From NAT127 sp041655035 (GTDB taxonomy: Bacteria > Pseudomonadota > Gammaproteobacteria > Pseudomonadales > Porticoccaceae), in the NCBI GenBank assembly GCA_041655035.1, contig JBAZCN010000147.1, forward strand, positions 1-7,931: a stretch of DNA of 7,931 bases. Reading direction: 5' to 3'. Both the position numbers and the translations under genes were made by a program. The notes below the pieces were generated by a model, which was given only the letters and a program-made list of their open reading frames with translations, did no database searches and had not been told where the DNA came from. Shown here piece by piece: positions 1-7,453 of the stretch (its first letter is position 1; every line of letters starts with the position of its first letter).

Positions 1-3000
1 AGATGGCTATCCCGATGCTTGCCGAAATAAACATGCGCTGGTGAAGAAAGACGAAGGGCGCCCGCAGCGAATCACAGATTTTTTTGCTGACCTCGACGGC
101 GATGTCCGATGATTCGATATCCTCCAGCACCACCGTGAATTCATCACCACCGAGGCGAGCGACAAAATCGCTCTTGCGCACGCAGCGACTGATACGCTCG
201 GTCACAGCCTTGAGCACCAGGTCGCCGGCATCATGGCCCAGCGAATCGTTGATCATCTTGAAACGATCGAGATCGAGGAACAGCACGGCGAGCATTCGCC
301 TGTTGAGGCTGGCGCGGCTGATCTTGTGGCGCAACTGCTGGTTGAAATAGGTGCGGTTGGGCAGCCCGGTCAGCGCATCGTGATAAGCCAGCTGCCGGAC
401 GTGGCGCTCGATGCGGCTGGTTTGCAACAGGCGGTTGACGCGCTGGCGCAGCACCGAGAAATTGACCGGCTTGGTGATATAATCGGTAGCGCCGACGGAA
501 AACGCATGGGCGATCGATTGCTCGTCCTCGAGCGAGGTGACCATCAGAATCGGCACGTCGACACCATCGTGGAGCTGGCGGATTTTCTTGCACGCCTCGA
601 AACCATCGAGTTCGGGCATGATGGCATCGATCAGGATGATATCCGGCATCGACCGCGCGCACAGCGCGAGAACGCTCTGACCATTGCTGGCCTCGAGAAT
701 CCTGAAGCCGTCGGAGCGCAGGGCGTTGGCGAACAGCATCCGCATCGAGCGATCGTCGTCGGCCACCAGGATCACCGACTTGTCATCCGTTGCCTGGTAG
801 CGGTAATTCTCGGCCTCGACGGAACGCAGGTAATTCTTGAGATCGGCGGTGACCTTGATCGAGGCGCTTTCGAGTTCGTTGAAGAACGCCTCGGTACCGC
901 GCAGGTCACGCATTTTCCCCATCTCTTCGAGCCGCCTGGCAAGGCTCGCCACGACATCGGCGCCGACACTGGCCGCCGTGCCCTTGATGGTATGAGCAAG
1001 CTCATAGACCTGCTGGGCGTCGTTCTTGGAAATCGCGGCGCGCAGCGACATCAGGTACATCGGCAGGTCGTCGATAAAGGCATCGACCACCGACACGAAC
1101 ACCTCCCCCACACTCTCCTTGAGAAGGTCCAGAGTTCGCTGATCGAAGGTCTTGGCGGCCTTGCGCCTGACGATCGCGCTCATATCCTCGACAAAAAATT
1201 CCTGAAGCAGCTTGTTCAGACCTTCGACGGTCAATGGCTTGACCAGCAGGTCGCTCATCCCTGAATCGATACACCGCTTGCGCTCCTCGGGGGAATTGTT
1301 CGCCGTCATGCCGATGATCGGCAGGCCACTGATGATGCTCGGCAATCTGCGGATCGCACGGGTCGCGTCATACCCGTCCATCACCGGCATGTTGCAATCC
1401 ATCAGCACCATGTCGAAGGATTTCCTCGATACCCGATCCACGGCATCCTGGCCATTCTGGGCATAATCACAGTCGCAGCCAAACTGTTCGAGCATGGCGC
1501 TGGCCACCAGGCGGTTGGCCCGGTTGTCGTCAACCACCAGCACTTTCTTGTTGAGATTGCTGGAAAACATCTTGGTGATGGCGGGCGGCCGCCACGACCG
1601 GAAGCCGTGGACGTTGTCGGAAACCAGCAGATTGGACAGCTTGAAATCGGTCAGTGGCTTCTCGATGAAGAAGCAATCATTGACGCCCACCAGCGACTCC
1701 GCAGCCCAGGGATTGACCAGTACGCAAACGACGATGTTCTGCGCGCAGGGATGATTGCGCACCAGGCGCAGCAAGTCCGCCAGCAAAACCCCGGACAGGT
1801 GCTCATCGATGAACAGATGGCTGTACTCGATGCCCTCATCGTCACTCTCGTTGATCAACGCCAGCAGGCCATTGACATCGCTGGTGCTGTTCACACTGCC
1901 GCCGCGCTCGCCGATCCACTGTTCGAAAAAAGAGCGGACGATGCTGGAGTCATCGGCAACCAGGGCGCGTACCCGGTCGAGGGTGGGGAGCTGCGCCTCG
2001 GTGCTGTCGCTGACCACGGACGGCTTGACGGGGACCGAAAAATGGAACTCGCTGCCCTGGTAACGCTTGCTGGTGACACTGATTTCGCCCTTCATCAGCG
2101 CCACATACTGTTTGCAAATGGCCAGCCCAAGTCCGGTACCGCCGTATTTACGGGTGGTGGTGGTATCTTCCTGGGTAAAAGCGCCGAATATCTTTTGCTG
2201 GTTCTCGGCCTTGATACCGATGCCGGTGTCCCTGACGTTGAACACCAGGTGCCGCTGCCCATCATCGCTGGAAGACATGGCAACCGTCAGGGAAATTTCG
2301 CCGCTGTCGGTAAACTTTATGGCGTTGCCCACCAGATTGGTGAGAATCTGTTTGACCCGCTGGGCGTCGATCCGCGCATGACTCAAGCCCGGGGTAATGA
2401 TGTAACCGAGGTCGAGCTTTTTGCGCAGCGCCTGGGCCGAAAGCAGGTTCAGGACATCTTCGACCAGCACCACCAGATCCGTTTCCCGCTCCTCGAGGAT
2501 CGCCTCCCCCGAGTCGGCGTGAACATAGGACAGAATGCCGTCGATGAGATCGAGAAGATTCTGCGCGGAGTATTTGGCCGTTTCGACGTATTCGAGTTGC
2601 TTGCCGGTAAGCCCCATGTAGGTCAGAAGATCGAGCATGCCCAGCACCGAATTCATCGGTGTGCGCAACTCGTGGGAAACGTTGGCCGCGAATTGCGACT
2701 TGATTTCCGCCGTCTGCAATGCCAGATCCCTGGCTTTGCGCAGCTCGTTATCGCGCAGTTCGATGGCCTCCATCATGGTGTTGAAGGAGCGCTGCATACT
2801 GACAATGTCTTTGGGCCCACTGGGTGACGTTCGCAGATTCATTTCACCCTGCTGCGCCCGGTGCATCACTGCGGAGAGATCATTGAGCGGTGTTGTCATT
2901 CGCCGCGCGAGGAAAATGACGATGGCGAGCAACAGCAGCGCCACCACGAACGAAACCACCACGTTACCCTGGAGAATATCGGTCTGGATGGTCTGCAGCG

Positions 3001-3514
3001 ACTCCTTGGAAAACACCAGCTTCACCGAACCGATCTGCTGGGGGGTGGATACCTCGACGCTTTCTTCCGTCTCCACATCCCAGACCGAGCTGTCGAGCGG
3101 CTCGGTGACTACCGGTGAGACAAAGACCAGATAGTTGTCATCCTCGAACTGCAGGAATGCTCTGCTGCCGCGGATATTGAGGGTGCCGGCATCGACCGTG
3201 ACACCATCCTGGTAGAGCACCTCGTCAAGTTCGTTGGTGATGGAGATCCCCACCACGTCGGGGAACTGCAACGCGACTTCAGCAGTCTCGCGCGCCGAGG
3301 TGGTGCTCTGATAGAGTAGCGCCAGGCGCGACTGCTTCGAGATCAATTCGGTAAGATAGCTCGCCTGCTGGACGATCTGGGATTTGACCGACTTGTTGTT
3401 GATGAAGGCGATCGAAATCGATGTCGCGCTGGCAAGCAGCGTGATGCCCACTATCAGGGTTATCACCAACTGTTGCCAGAACTCCAGCCGCCCGGAAATC
3501 CGATAAAATTTCAC
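1..3514 (-). CDS. Hybrid sensor histidine kinase with three receiver domains, Hpt and C-terminal GGDEF diguanylate cyclase (partial at 3' end)
   Basis: This inner-membrane sensor should autophosphorylate on His, pass phosphate along an internal relay and end in c-di-GMP synthesis. The frame is open without a stop for 1171 codons and runs off the window at position 1. Domains by residue: TM1 about 16-37; periplasmic region 38-183, resembling CHASE8 of YfiN/DgcN (sCache_4 of BarA is the alternative); TM2 about 184-203; HAMP 203-255; HisKA with SHELRTP, His281; HATPase with N-box NLVGNAIKF 393-401, DTGIGI 429-434 and GGTGLGL 458-464; REC1 about 515-630 (Asp570, Lys619); REC2 657-770 (Asp706, Thr737, Lys759); Hpt with AHTIKG, His841; REC3 914-1030 (Asp963, Thr993, Lys1015); GGDEF from about 1041, with an intact GGDEF at 1122-1126 and an RKSD inhibitory-site motif exactly five residues before it. 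The GTG start at 3514 is chosen for the GAGGGG ribosome site 5 bases upstream, and it lies 11 bases after the preceding gene's stop. The end of the GGDEF domain, and any EAL domain after it, lie outside the window. Domain calls are strong; the CHASE8 label is tentative. Confidence 0.95.
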   Translation of the reverse strand, partial: MKFYRISGRLEFWQQLVITLIVGITLLASATSISIAFINNKSVKSQIVQQASYLTELISKQSRLALLYQSTTSARETAEVALQFPDVVGISITNELDEVLYQDGVTVDAGTLNIRGSRAFLQFEDDNYLVFVSPVVTEPLDSSVWDVETEESVEVSTPQQIGSVKLVFSKESLQTIQTDILQGNVVVSFVVALLLLAIVIFLARRMTTPLNDLSAVMHRAQQGEMNLRTSPSGPKDIVSMQRSFNTMMEAIELRDNELRKARDLALQTAEIKSQFAANVSHELRTPMNSVLGMLDLLTYMGLTGKQLEYVETAKYSAQNLLDLIDGILSYVHADSGEAILEERETDLVVLVEDVLNLLSAQALRKKLDLGYIITPGLSHARIDAQRVKQILTNLVGNAIKFTDSGEISLTVAMSSSDDGQRHLVFNVRDTGIGIKAENQQKIFGAFTQEDTTTTRKYGGTGLGLAICKQYVALMKGEISVTSKRYQGSEFHFSVPVKPSVVSDSTEAQLPTLDRVRALVADDSSIVRSFFEQWIGERGGSVNSTSDVNGLLALINESDDEGIEYSHLFIDEHLSGVLLADLLRLVRNHPCAQNIVVCVLVNPWAAESLVGVNDCFFIEKPLTDFKLSNLLVSDNVHGFRSWRPPAITKMFSSNLNKKVLVVDDNRANRLVASAMLEQFGCDCDYAQNGQDAVDRVSRKSFDMVLMDCNMPVMDGYDATRAIRRLPSIISGLPIIGMTANNSPEERKRCIDSGMSDLLVKPLTVEGLNKLLQEFFVEDMSAIVRRKAAKTFDQRTLDLLKESVGEVFVSVVDAFIDDLPMYLMSLRAAISKNDAQQVYELAHTIKGTAASVGADVVASLARRLEEMGKMRDLRGTEAFFNELESASIKVTADLKNYLRSVEAENYRYQATDDKSVILVADDDRSMRMLFANALRSDGFRILEASNGQSVLALCARSMPDIILIDAIMPELDGFEACKKIRQLHDGVDVPILMVTSLEDEQSIAHAFSVGATDYITKPVNFSVLRQRVNRLLQTSRIERHVRQLAYHDALTGLPNRTYFNQQLRHKISRASLNRRMLAVLFLDLDRFKMINDSLGHDAGDLVLKAVTERISRCVRKSDFVARLGGDEFTVVLEDIESSDIAVEVSKKICDSLRAPFVFLHQRMFISASIGIAI

Positions 3515-3519
3515 CCCAT

Positions 3520-3525
3520 CCCCTC
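3520..3525 (-). promoter_or_regulatory. Ribosome binding site GAGGGG that decides the GTG start of the hybrid kinase
   Basis: GAGGGG lies in the 11-base gap after the stop of the binding-protein gene, 5 bases before the GTG at 3514. An ATG at 3519-3517 sits nearer this site, but it reads ATG-GGG-TGA and stops at once, so it cannot start the kinase. A TTG at 3529-3527 is in frame with the kinase but would overlap the ribosome site. Confidence 0.6.
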
Positions 3526-4485
3526 TCAACGACCCGGCAGCATGAGTTCGATCCTGCGTCTCACCTCAGGCGAGAGGTCGATCCCAAGATGATTGATGGT
3601 CCGTTCATTGACCGCCAGACGAACATCGCGAAGAGGCTGCAGCGGCAACTTCTCGCCATTTTCGACACTCAACGCGATCTCACCAAGTGTCACGCCGACA
3701 CCCCTGTTGTCGGGGTAGACAGCAAACAGCGCACCGTGTTTGACAAAAAGCGGGTTGGATGAAAATACGATCAATTTCTTTTCCCAGGCGACATCGAGAA
3801 TGGTTGACAACAAGCTGCTGTCGAGAAAGCCGTTGTCGGGCAATAACCAGATGGCGGAATAGGCTTTCGCTTCCTGCAGGAATTTCTGGTAGCCAGCGGC
3901 AGCTTCGCGAATATCCGTCGCCTTCACCGCAGTGAAGACAATCCCTCTCCGTTCAGCAATGGTTTTGGCATCGTTCACCAGATCCTGGTCGTACTCTGGG
4001 CTGTAGACCACATAGATTTTATGGATCTTGTCATAGATATCCAAAAGGTTCGCCATATATACGTCGGCCGAGGGCTTGAGCAGAATTCCCCCGGAGAGAA
4101 CGGATTCATACTGCCGATTGGCAACCACTGCCACCAATGGCCTGCCTCCCCTCACCTGGTCCGCGATCTTGACACTTTTGTTGCCGATAGCCATGAACAC
4201 ATCAGGGGGTGACAAGTCGACAGCCTTGGCCAGGCTGGCCTGGCTCTCACCATTGATGGCATATTCCGTGACCTTGCCTGGAACGGTTTCGGAGATGCCA
4301 ACCAGATAATCCCTGTACAGCGCCGCAAACGGCTCGCGAACCTTGGGATAGACCACGACGATCTCTGTTTCATCATCCGCGGCCACGCCGCCGGCAAACA
4401 CCATCGCGGCCATTGCCAGCAATATCGAGCCGTTCAATATCCCGATGAGGCGAGCGAGCTCCGTCATGACTGTCCTGATGTCCAT
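3526..4485 (-). CDS. Periplasmic substrate-binding protein, ABC_sub_bind (TrpX-like) family
   Basis: A 319-residue protein with the two-lobed fold of the ABC_sub_bind family (COG2984 type), whose members bind small molecules in the periplasm. Residues 1 to about 36 form a signal peptide: polar start, hydrophobic core about 13-33 and a likely cut after GGVAA. No lipobox cysteine is seen, so it is probably soluble. The mature protein opens with a beta strand (EIVVVYP, 41-47). It continues with segments typical of the family: DVFMAIGNKSVKIA (95-108), PLVAVVAN (116-123), the interlobe strand KIYVVYSPEYDQ (156-167), AIWLLPDN (211-218) and LIVFSSNPLFVKHGALFAVYPD (238-259, written here as its ends). 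The ATG at 4485 is preferred over an in-frame start 42 codons upstream because it has a strong ribosome site and yields a clean signal peptide. No permease or ATPase lies nearby. Its place between a TonB receptor and a sensor kinase suggests a sensing role; this is inference. The ligand is unknown. Confidence 0.88.
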   Translation of the reverse strand: MDIRTVMTELARLIGILNGSILLAMAAMVFAGGVAADDETEIVVVYPKVREPFAALYRDYLVGISETVPGKVTEYAINGESQASLAKAVDLSPPDVFMAIGNKSVKIADQVRGGRPLVAVVANRQYESVLSGGILLKPSADVYMANLLDIYDKIHKIYVVYSPEYDQDLVNDAKTIAERRGIVFTAVKATDIREAAAGYQKFLQEAKAYSAIWLLPDNGFLDSSLLSTILDVAWEKKLIVFSSNPLFVKHGALFAVYPDNRGVGVTLGEIALSVENGEKLPLQPLRDVRLAVNERTINHLGIDLSPEVRRRIELMLPGR

Positions 4486-4492
4486 GTGGATT

Positions 4493-4500
4493 CCCTTCCT
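4493..4500 (-). promoter_or_regulatory. Ribosome binding site AGGAAGGG of the periplasmic binding-protein gene
   Basis: AGGAAGGG overlaps the TAG stop of the TonB receptor gene and lies 7 bases before the ATG at 4485. It decides that start over the upstream in-frame codon. Stop and ribosome site share bases, which suggests reinitiation or coupled translation of the two genes. Confidence 0.7.
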
Positions 4501-6643
4501 AGAAACGATAACGGATTTCACCGATGATTGTTCGTCCAGGCAATGGCAGATCCCCCGGGATAAGAGGCACAGGCACACCGTTCGGAGACGGTTCCCGGGC
4601 ATCTTCATCAAACAGGTTTTTGACTATCAACGCGGCTTCAAACTTGCGCCACAGATTGCTTCTGCGCAGCGCCATGTCGACCAGGACATAGTCATCCACA
4701 GAAGCGCGAGGGTCGTTGATTTCACGCTCTCTATCCATAACCCAGTTGGCCCGCAGGTTCAAGTTGTAATCAGGAAGGAAACCCCAGTTGGCCTGCACAT
4801 AGAATTGCTGCTGGGGAGCATTGGCCGCCTCGTGATCGGTGCGGGCGTTGGTCGATTTCTGCCATACGTAGTTGGCGGTGAAATCGAGCCCGCTCCGGGG
4901 TGTCCATTTGGATTCCAGTTCGATACCGGAACCGGTTTGACGACCGGCGTTCTGCGCCGTGTTGGTACCGCCGACAGGATCCGGGATGAACTGGATGATA
5001 TCCTCCCATTGGTAATAGAAGATATTGAAAATAGTATTGAAGCCGTGGGTGGATTTGTAATCGAAAGCCAGTTCCAGGCTGCGGAGCGTCTCTGAATCCA
5101 GGCTTGGATTGCCCAGCGCAGCAGGATTATTGATATTTCGGGTTTCTGTAAAAGCCGGCGCCCGAAATGCTTCGGCGTAGAGTAATTTGGTGGTCAGGCG
5201 GTTGGTCGTCGACCACACCAGGGCCAGGCGCGGATTGATGGTATCGCCAAAATCGGAATAGTGGTCATAACGCAGGCCAGCGGTGAGCTCCCAATCATTG
5301 GCAAGATTGAAGATGTCTTGAACGTAAATATAGTAATTTTTGCGCGTGCTCTCGCGGAGAAAGACAAAGGGCGTGTCGGAGACATCGACCACGCCGCCTA
5401 TCGAATGAATATACTCACAGCTCACAATATCGGTGCAGTAATTCTTTTCCTCGTTGACCCGGTACAGATCCCCGGAGTAATAGCCCAGCCCCAAGCTGAG
5501 ATCGTGGTCTTTCAAGCCAAGATAGTGGAAGGAGGTATTCAGGCGAACGTGCCGTTCAAAGACCTCGGGATTGCCGACGACACCGTCCGGGAAAAGACCC
5601 AGCAAGGGATTGCCGTGCTCATCGAGGAAAGAGCCCGTCGAACCCGGGGGAAACAGCAGGACATCCTTTTCCACTTCCTGGGTAGCATTGAGGAAACTGG
5701 CTGAAAATGTCGCCGACAGATCCCGCATCAGTTCCGGAATCGTATAGGTGAGATCGGCGTTTATCCGTTGGCTCTTGAATTCGCCACTGCGGTCGAGGGC
5801 CTGTACCACACCGGCCCCGCTGCCGGCGTTGTAGCGCCCCTGGTAACCGGTCCGGACGATAAGGTTTCCCTTGCGGTAATCGAGCCTGAAATCGAGACTG
5901 TCTCGTTGCAGGTTGACCCGCCCCGGCGCCAGAGAGACCTGCGTGCCGGTGATCGCATCGAGGTAGGACTGGGCATCGGCGCCGATCCTCCCGCGCTGAC
6001 CATCCGTGGTACTGGCTTCGAGGACGACCCCAAGAGAAGAATCGCTCCACGCCGTCCCATAGGACGCCATCAGGTTTGTCGTATCGTAGGTTCCGTGGCT
6101 GGCGCCGACTTCCAGGCCCTTGAGGTTCTCACCGCTCTTGGTGATGATGTTGATCACCCCGGCAAAGGCGTCCGCACCATAGATGGCCGACCCCGGCCCA
6201 CGAATCACCTCGATACGCTGGATGGCCTCGACCGGCATTCCCCCCCAAGTATTGCTCCTGTTCCCGGCGAACAGATTGGTCACCGGAATCCCGTTGATAA
6301 GCATCAGTACCTGGGGGTTGAAATCCGAATAGATGCCCCGGAACGTATAGATCGGGTTGTATCCCTGGTGATTGCGGGCAACATGCAGGCCAGGCACGGC
6401 TTCAAGTACCTCGTCGATATCCATCGCCCCCATTCTTTTTATGTCTTCGCTGGTGATAATCGAGGCGACGGCCGGCGCCTTCGACACCGGCTGGGTGTAG
6501 CCGGTGGCAATACTGATCAACTCTTCACTGCCATAAAGACCCAGGAGTTCGTTTTCATAAAGGTCATCGGGCCACCCGGGCTGGGCCAGCGACACCAAAC
6601 AAAACAATAACGACAGTACGGTTTTATTATTATGCAGGTTCAT
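4499..6643 (-). CDS. TonB-dependent outer-membrane receptor
   Basis: A 714-residue outer-membrane gated porin. Members of this family import scarce ligands (metal chelates, cobalamin, others) with energy from TonB-ExbBD. Residues 1 to about 20 are a signal peptide (LSLLFCLVSLA). A TonB-box-like stretch is ELISIATG (41-48). The plug covers about 55-168, with SEDIKRMGAMDIDEVL, VPGLHV, the RGP signature (148-150) and the plug end GSAIYGADAFAGVINIITK (151-169). The barrel follows, with the conserved YAEAFRAPAF (489-498) and GNPSLDSETLRSLEL (511-525) segments, and it ends RYRF with the C-terminal Phe needed for barrel assembly. Cys403 and Cys409 sit in one likely surface loop. There is no FecA-type N-terminal signalling domain. 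An in-frame extension of 58 codons is rejected because it would overlap the upstream gene widely and bury the signal peptide. The start at 6643 overlaps the previous stop. The substrate cannot be told from sequence. Confidence 0.93.
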   Translation of the reverse strand: MNLHNNKTVLSLLFCLVSLAQPGWPDDLYENELLGLYGSEELISIATGYTQPVSKAPAVASIITSEDIKRMGAMDIDEVLEAVPGLHVARNHQGYNPIYTFRGIYSDFNPQVLMLINGIPVTNLFAGNRSNTWGGMPVEAIQRIEVIRGPGSAIYGADAFAGVINIITKSGENLKGLEVGASHGTYDTTNLMASYGTAWSDSSLGVVLEASTTDGQRGRIGADAQSYLDAITGTQVSLAPGRVNLQRDSLDFRLDYRKGNLIVRTGYQGRYNAGSGAGVVQALDRSGEFKSQRINADLTYTIPELMRDLSATFSASFLNATQEVEKDVLLFPPGSTGSFLDEHGNPLLGLFPDGVVGNPEVFERHVRLNTSFHYLGLKDHDLSLGLGYYSGDLYRVNEEKNYCTDIVSCEYIHSIGGVVDVSDTPFVFLRESTRKNYYIYVQDIFNLANDWELTAGLRYDHYSDFGDTINPRLALVWSTTNRLTTKLLYAEAFRAPAFTETRNINNPAALGNPSLDSETLRSLELAFDYKSTHGFNTIFNIFYYQWEDIIQFIPDPVGGTNTAQNAGRQTGSGIELESKWTPRSGLDFTANYVWQKSTNARTDHEAANAPQQQFYVQANWGFLPDYNLNLRANWVMDREREINDPRASVDDYVLVDMALRRSNLWRKFEAALIVKNLFDEDAREPSPNGVPVPLIPGDLPLPGRTIIGEIRYRF
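6630..6643 (-). promoter_or_regulatory. 14-base gene overlap coupling the citrate-synthase-like gene and the TonB receptor gene
   Basis: The ATG of the receptor (6643-6641) lies inside the last codons of the upstream gene, which stops with TAA at 6632-6630. A GGAGA ribosome site (6658-6654) within the upstream coding region stands 10 bases before the ATG. This is the layout of translationally coupled genes and ties the citrate-synthase-like pair to the receptor as one operon. Confidence 0.7.
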
Positions 6644-7451
6644 TATCGACGTATCTCCGCTTGGTAGCCCCCGAATACCGTATCCTCCCGCAATCCAGGG
6701 GAAACAGGACGCCTTCCGGTTTTTCCAGGGCATCGATGTAGCAGGGAAGAATACCCGCGGAAAAAGATAACAGTGCAATATACACATTCTCTCTCGGCGA
6801 ATAACCGATATCGGCAAAAATTGCTGCGCAGTATATCGAGATGTTGGCGCTTAAACGGTAGCGGTTCCGCTGCAGTATTTGTTCGATGGTGGACACCAGT
6901 TGCAGGCATTCGCCCTGGCCGAGGCCGAGGTTGTCAGCAGCCGTCAGCAGGGGCTCTATACGCTCATCGACCGAAATGAGCGGCCGGCCGAAGCCCGGGA
7001 TCGATCTGTAGCGCTTCAGGTAACCGATGACAAATGCTTCCAGTGCTTCACTGTCATCCGCCAGTTTCAGGGCCTCATGCAGGAAACTGGCGCCCATGAT
7101 ATCCGGCTTGCGCCCGTAGATGCTCGCCTCGGAAACCGCCGTGGCTGCCGCCACACCCAATGGCGCGGTGGTTCTGGCGCTGCCCGCCAGGGCCCCCACC
7201 CGGTTGTTCCATATTCGCGGGTCAGGGAAACTGGCACAGATAGTCCAGATGAGCTCAAGCATTCTGGCCTCGTTGAGCGACGGCATCTCCCCCTTGATTC
7301 CGTACATCAACAAGGTCATCCAGGACCTGTCGCTGAAATCCTCGAACAATTGTTTTTCCCGATAATGAACCTTCTCCCCGGGAAACCAGGCGCCCTTGTC
7401 GGTGGGCCAGTTATCTTCGAAAAACCTGAGGCGATCCGGTCCGTTCTTCAT
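6630..7451 (-). CDS. Citrate synthase / citryl-CoA lyase-fold protein lacking the canonical catalytic residues
   Basis: A 273-residue, probably cytoplasmic protein; no signal peptide or membrane segment. The fold is recognised from WMTLLMYGIKGEMPSLNEAR (44-63), matching the family's 'lLl.GelPs..EAr' segment; PLGVAAATAVSEASIYG (97-113), the helix that normally leads to the first catalytic His; IPGFG (151-155), normally PGFGH; and SANISIYCAAIFADIGYS (201-218), normally '.lNvD.......lGip'. The active enzymes use His, His and Asp to join or cleave acyl-CoA and oxaloacetate. By my alignment these are Tyr112, Arg156 and Ser205 here. The usual AHxxEQ near the end is also lost (YIDALEK, 238-244). It is shorter than ordinary citrate synthases and nearer the size of citryl-CoA lyase subunits. 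It may be a binding or partner subunit of the adjacent homologue, or have a different reaction. The ATG at 7451 is chosen over TTG at 7454 for its GGAGA site (7463-7459). Confidence 0.78.
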   Translation of the reverse strand: MKNGPDRLRFFEDNWPTDKGAWFPGEKVHYREKQLFEDFSDRSWMTLLMYGIKGEMPSLNEARMLELIWTICASFPDPRIWNNRVGALAGSARTTAPLGVAAATAVSEASIYGRKPDIMGASFLHEALKLADDSEALEAFVIGYLKRYRSIPGFGRPLISVDERIEPLLTAADNLGLGQGECLQLVSTIEQILQRNRYRLSANISIYCAAIFADIGYSPRENVYIALLSFSAGILPCYIDALEKPEGVLFPLDCGRIRYSGATKRRYVDNEPA

Positions 7452-7453
7452 CA
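7449..7453 (-). promoter_or_regulatory. TGATG stop/start overlap joining the two citrate-synthase-like genes
   Basis: The TGA stop of the upstream gene (7453-7451) and the ATG start of the next (7451-7449) share one base. A GGAGA ribosome site lies 7 bases upstream of the ATG, inside the upstream coding region. Such overlaps usually give coupled translation and matched amounts, as expected if the two related proteins form one complex (inference). Confidence 0.75.

Noticed and set aside
233..1264. Long plus-strand open frame (343 codons)
   Set aside because: It is antisense to the REC2-Hpt-REC3-GGDEF part of the kinase. The minus-strand frame carries unmistakable motifs throughout, while this frame has low-complexity, unrecognisable content.
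231..1274. Short minus-strand frames that could suggest the kinase is broken into pieces
   Set aside because: They are in other frames. Reading the kinase frame from 3514 to position 1 codon by codon gave no stop and unbroken domain motifs, so there is no frameshift.
1607..2827. Long plus-strand open frame (406 codons)
   Set aside because: It is a shadow of the HisKA, HATPase and receiver region of the kinase on the minus strand, caused by GC-rich codon use; no domain is recognisable and there is no room for its own signals.
1..3514. Naming the kinase BarA
   Set aside because: The core is BarA-like, but it has two extra receivers, a different periplasmic pattern and a terminal GGDEF domain, so the name would mislead.
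3486..4500. Terminator or internal promoter between the last three genes
   Set aside because: The gaps are only 11 and 13 bases and are filled by ribosome sites; no hairpin with a T-run is present.
4486..4611. N-terminal extension of 42 codons on the periplasmic binding protein
   Set aside because: It would overlap the end of the TonB receptor gene, has no good ribosome site and would place 42 unrelated residues before a clean signal peptide.
5768..6610. Plus-strand open frame (280 codons)
   Set aside because: It lies antisense to the plug and first barrel strands of the TonB receptor, whose frame is complete and motif-rich.
6644..6817. N-terminal extension of 58 codons on the TonB receptor, possibly a FecA-type signalling domain
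   Set aside because: The extension is antisense-like filler in the coding region of the upstream gene, has no STN-domain pattern and would bury the signal peptide that starts at 6643.
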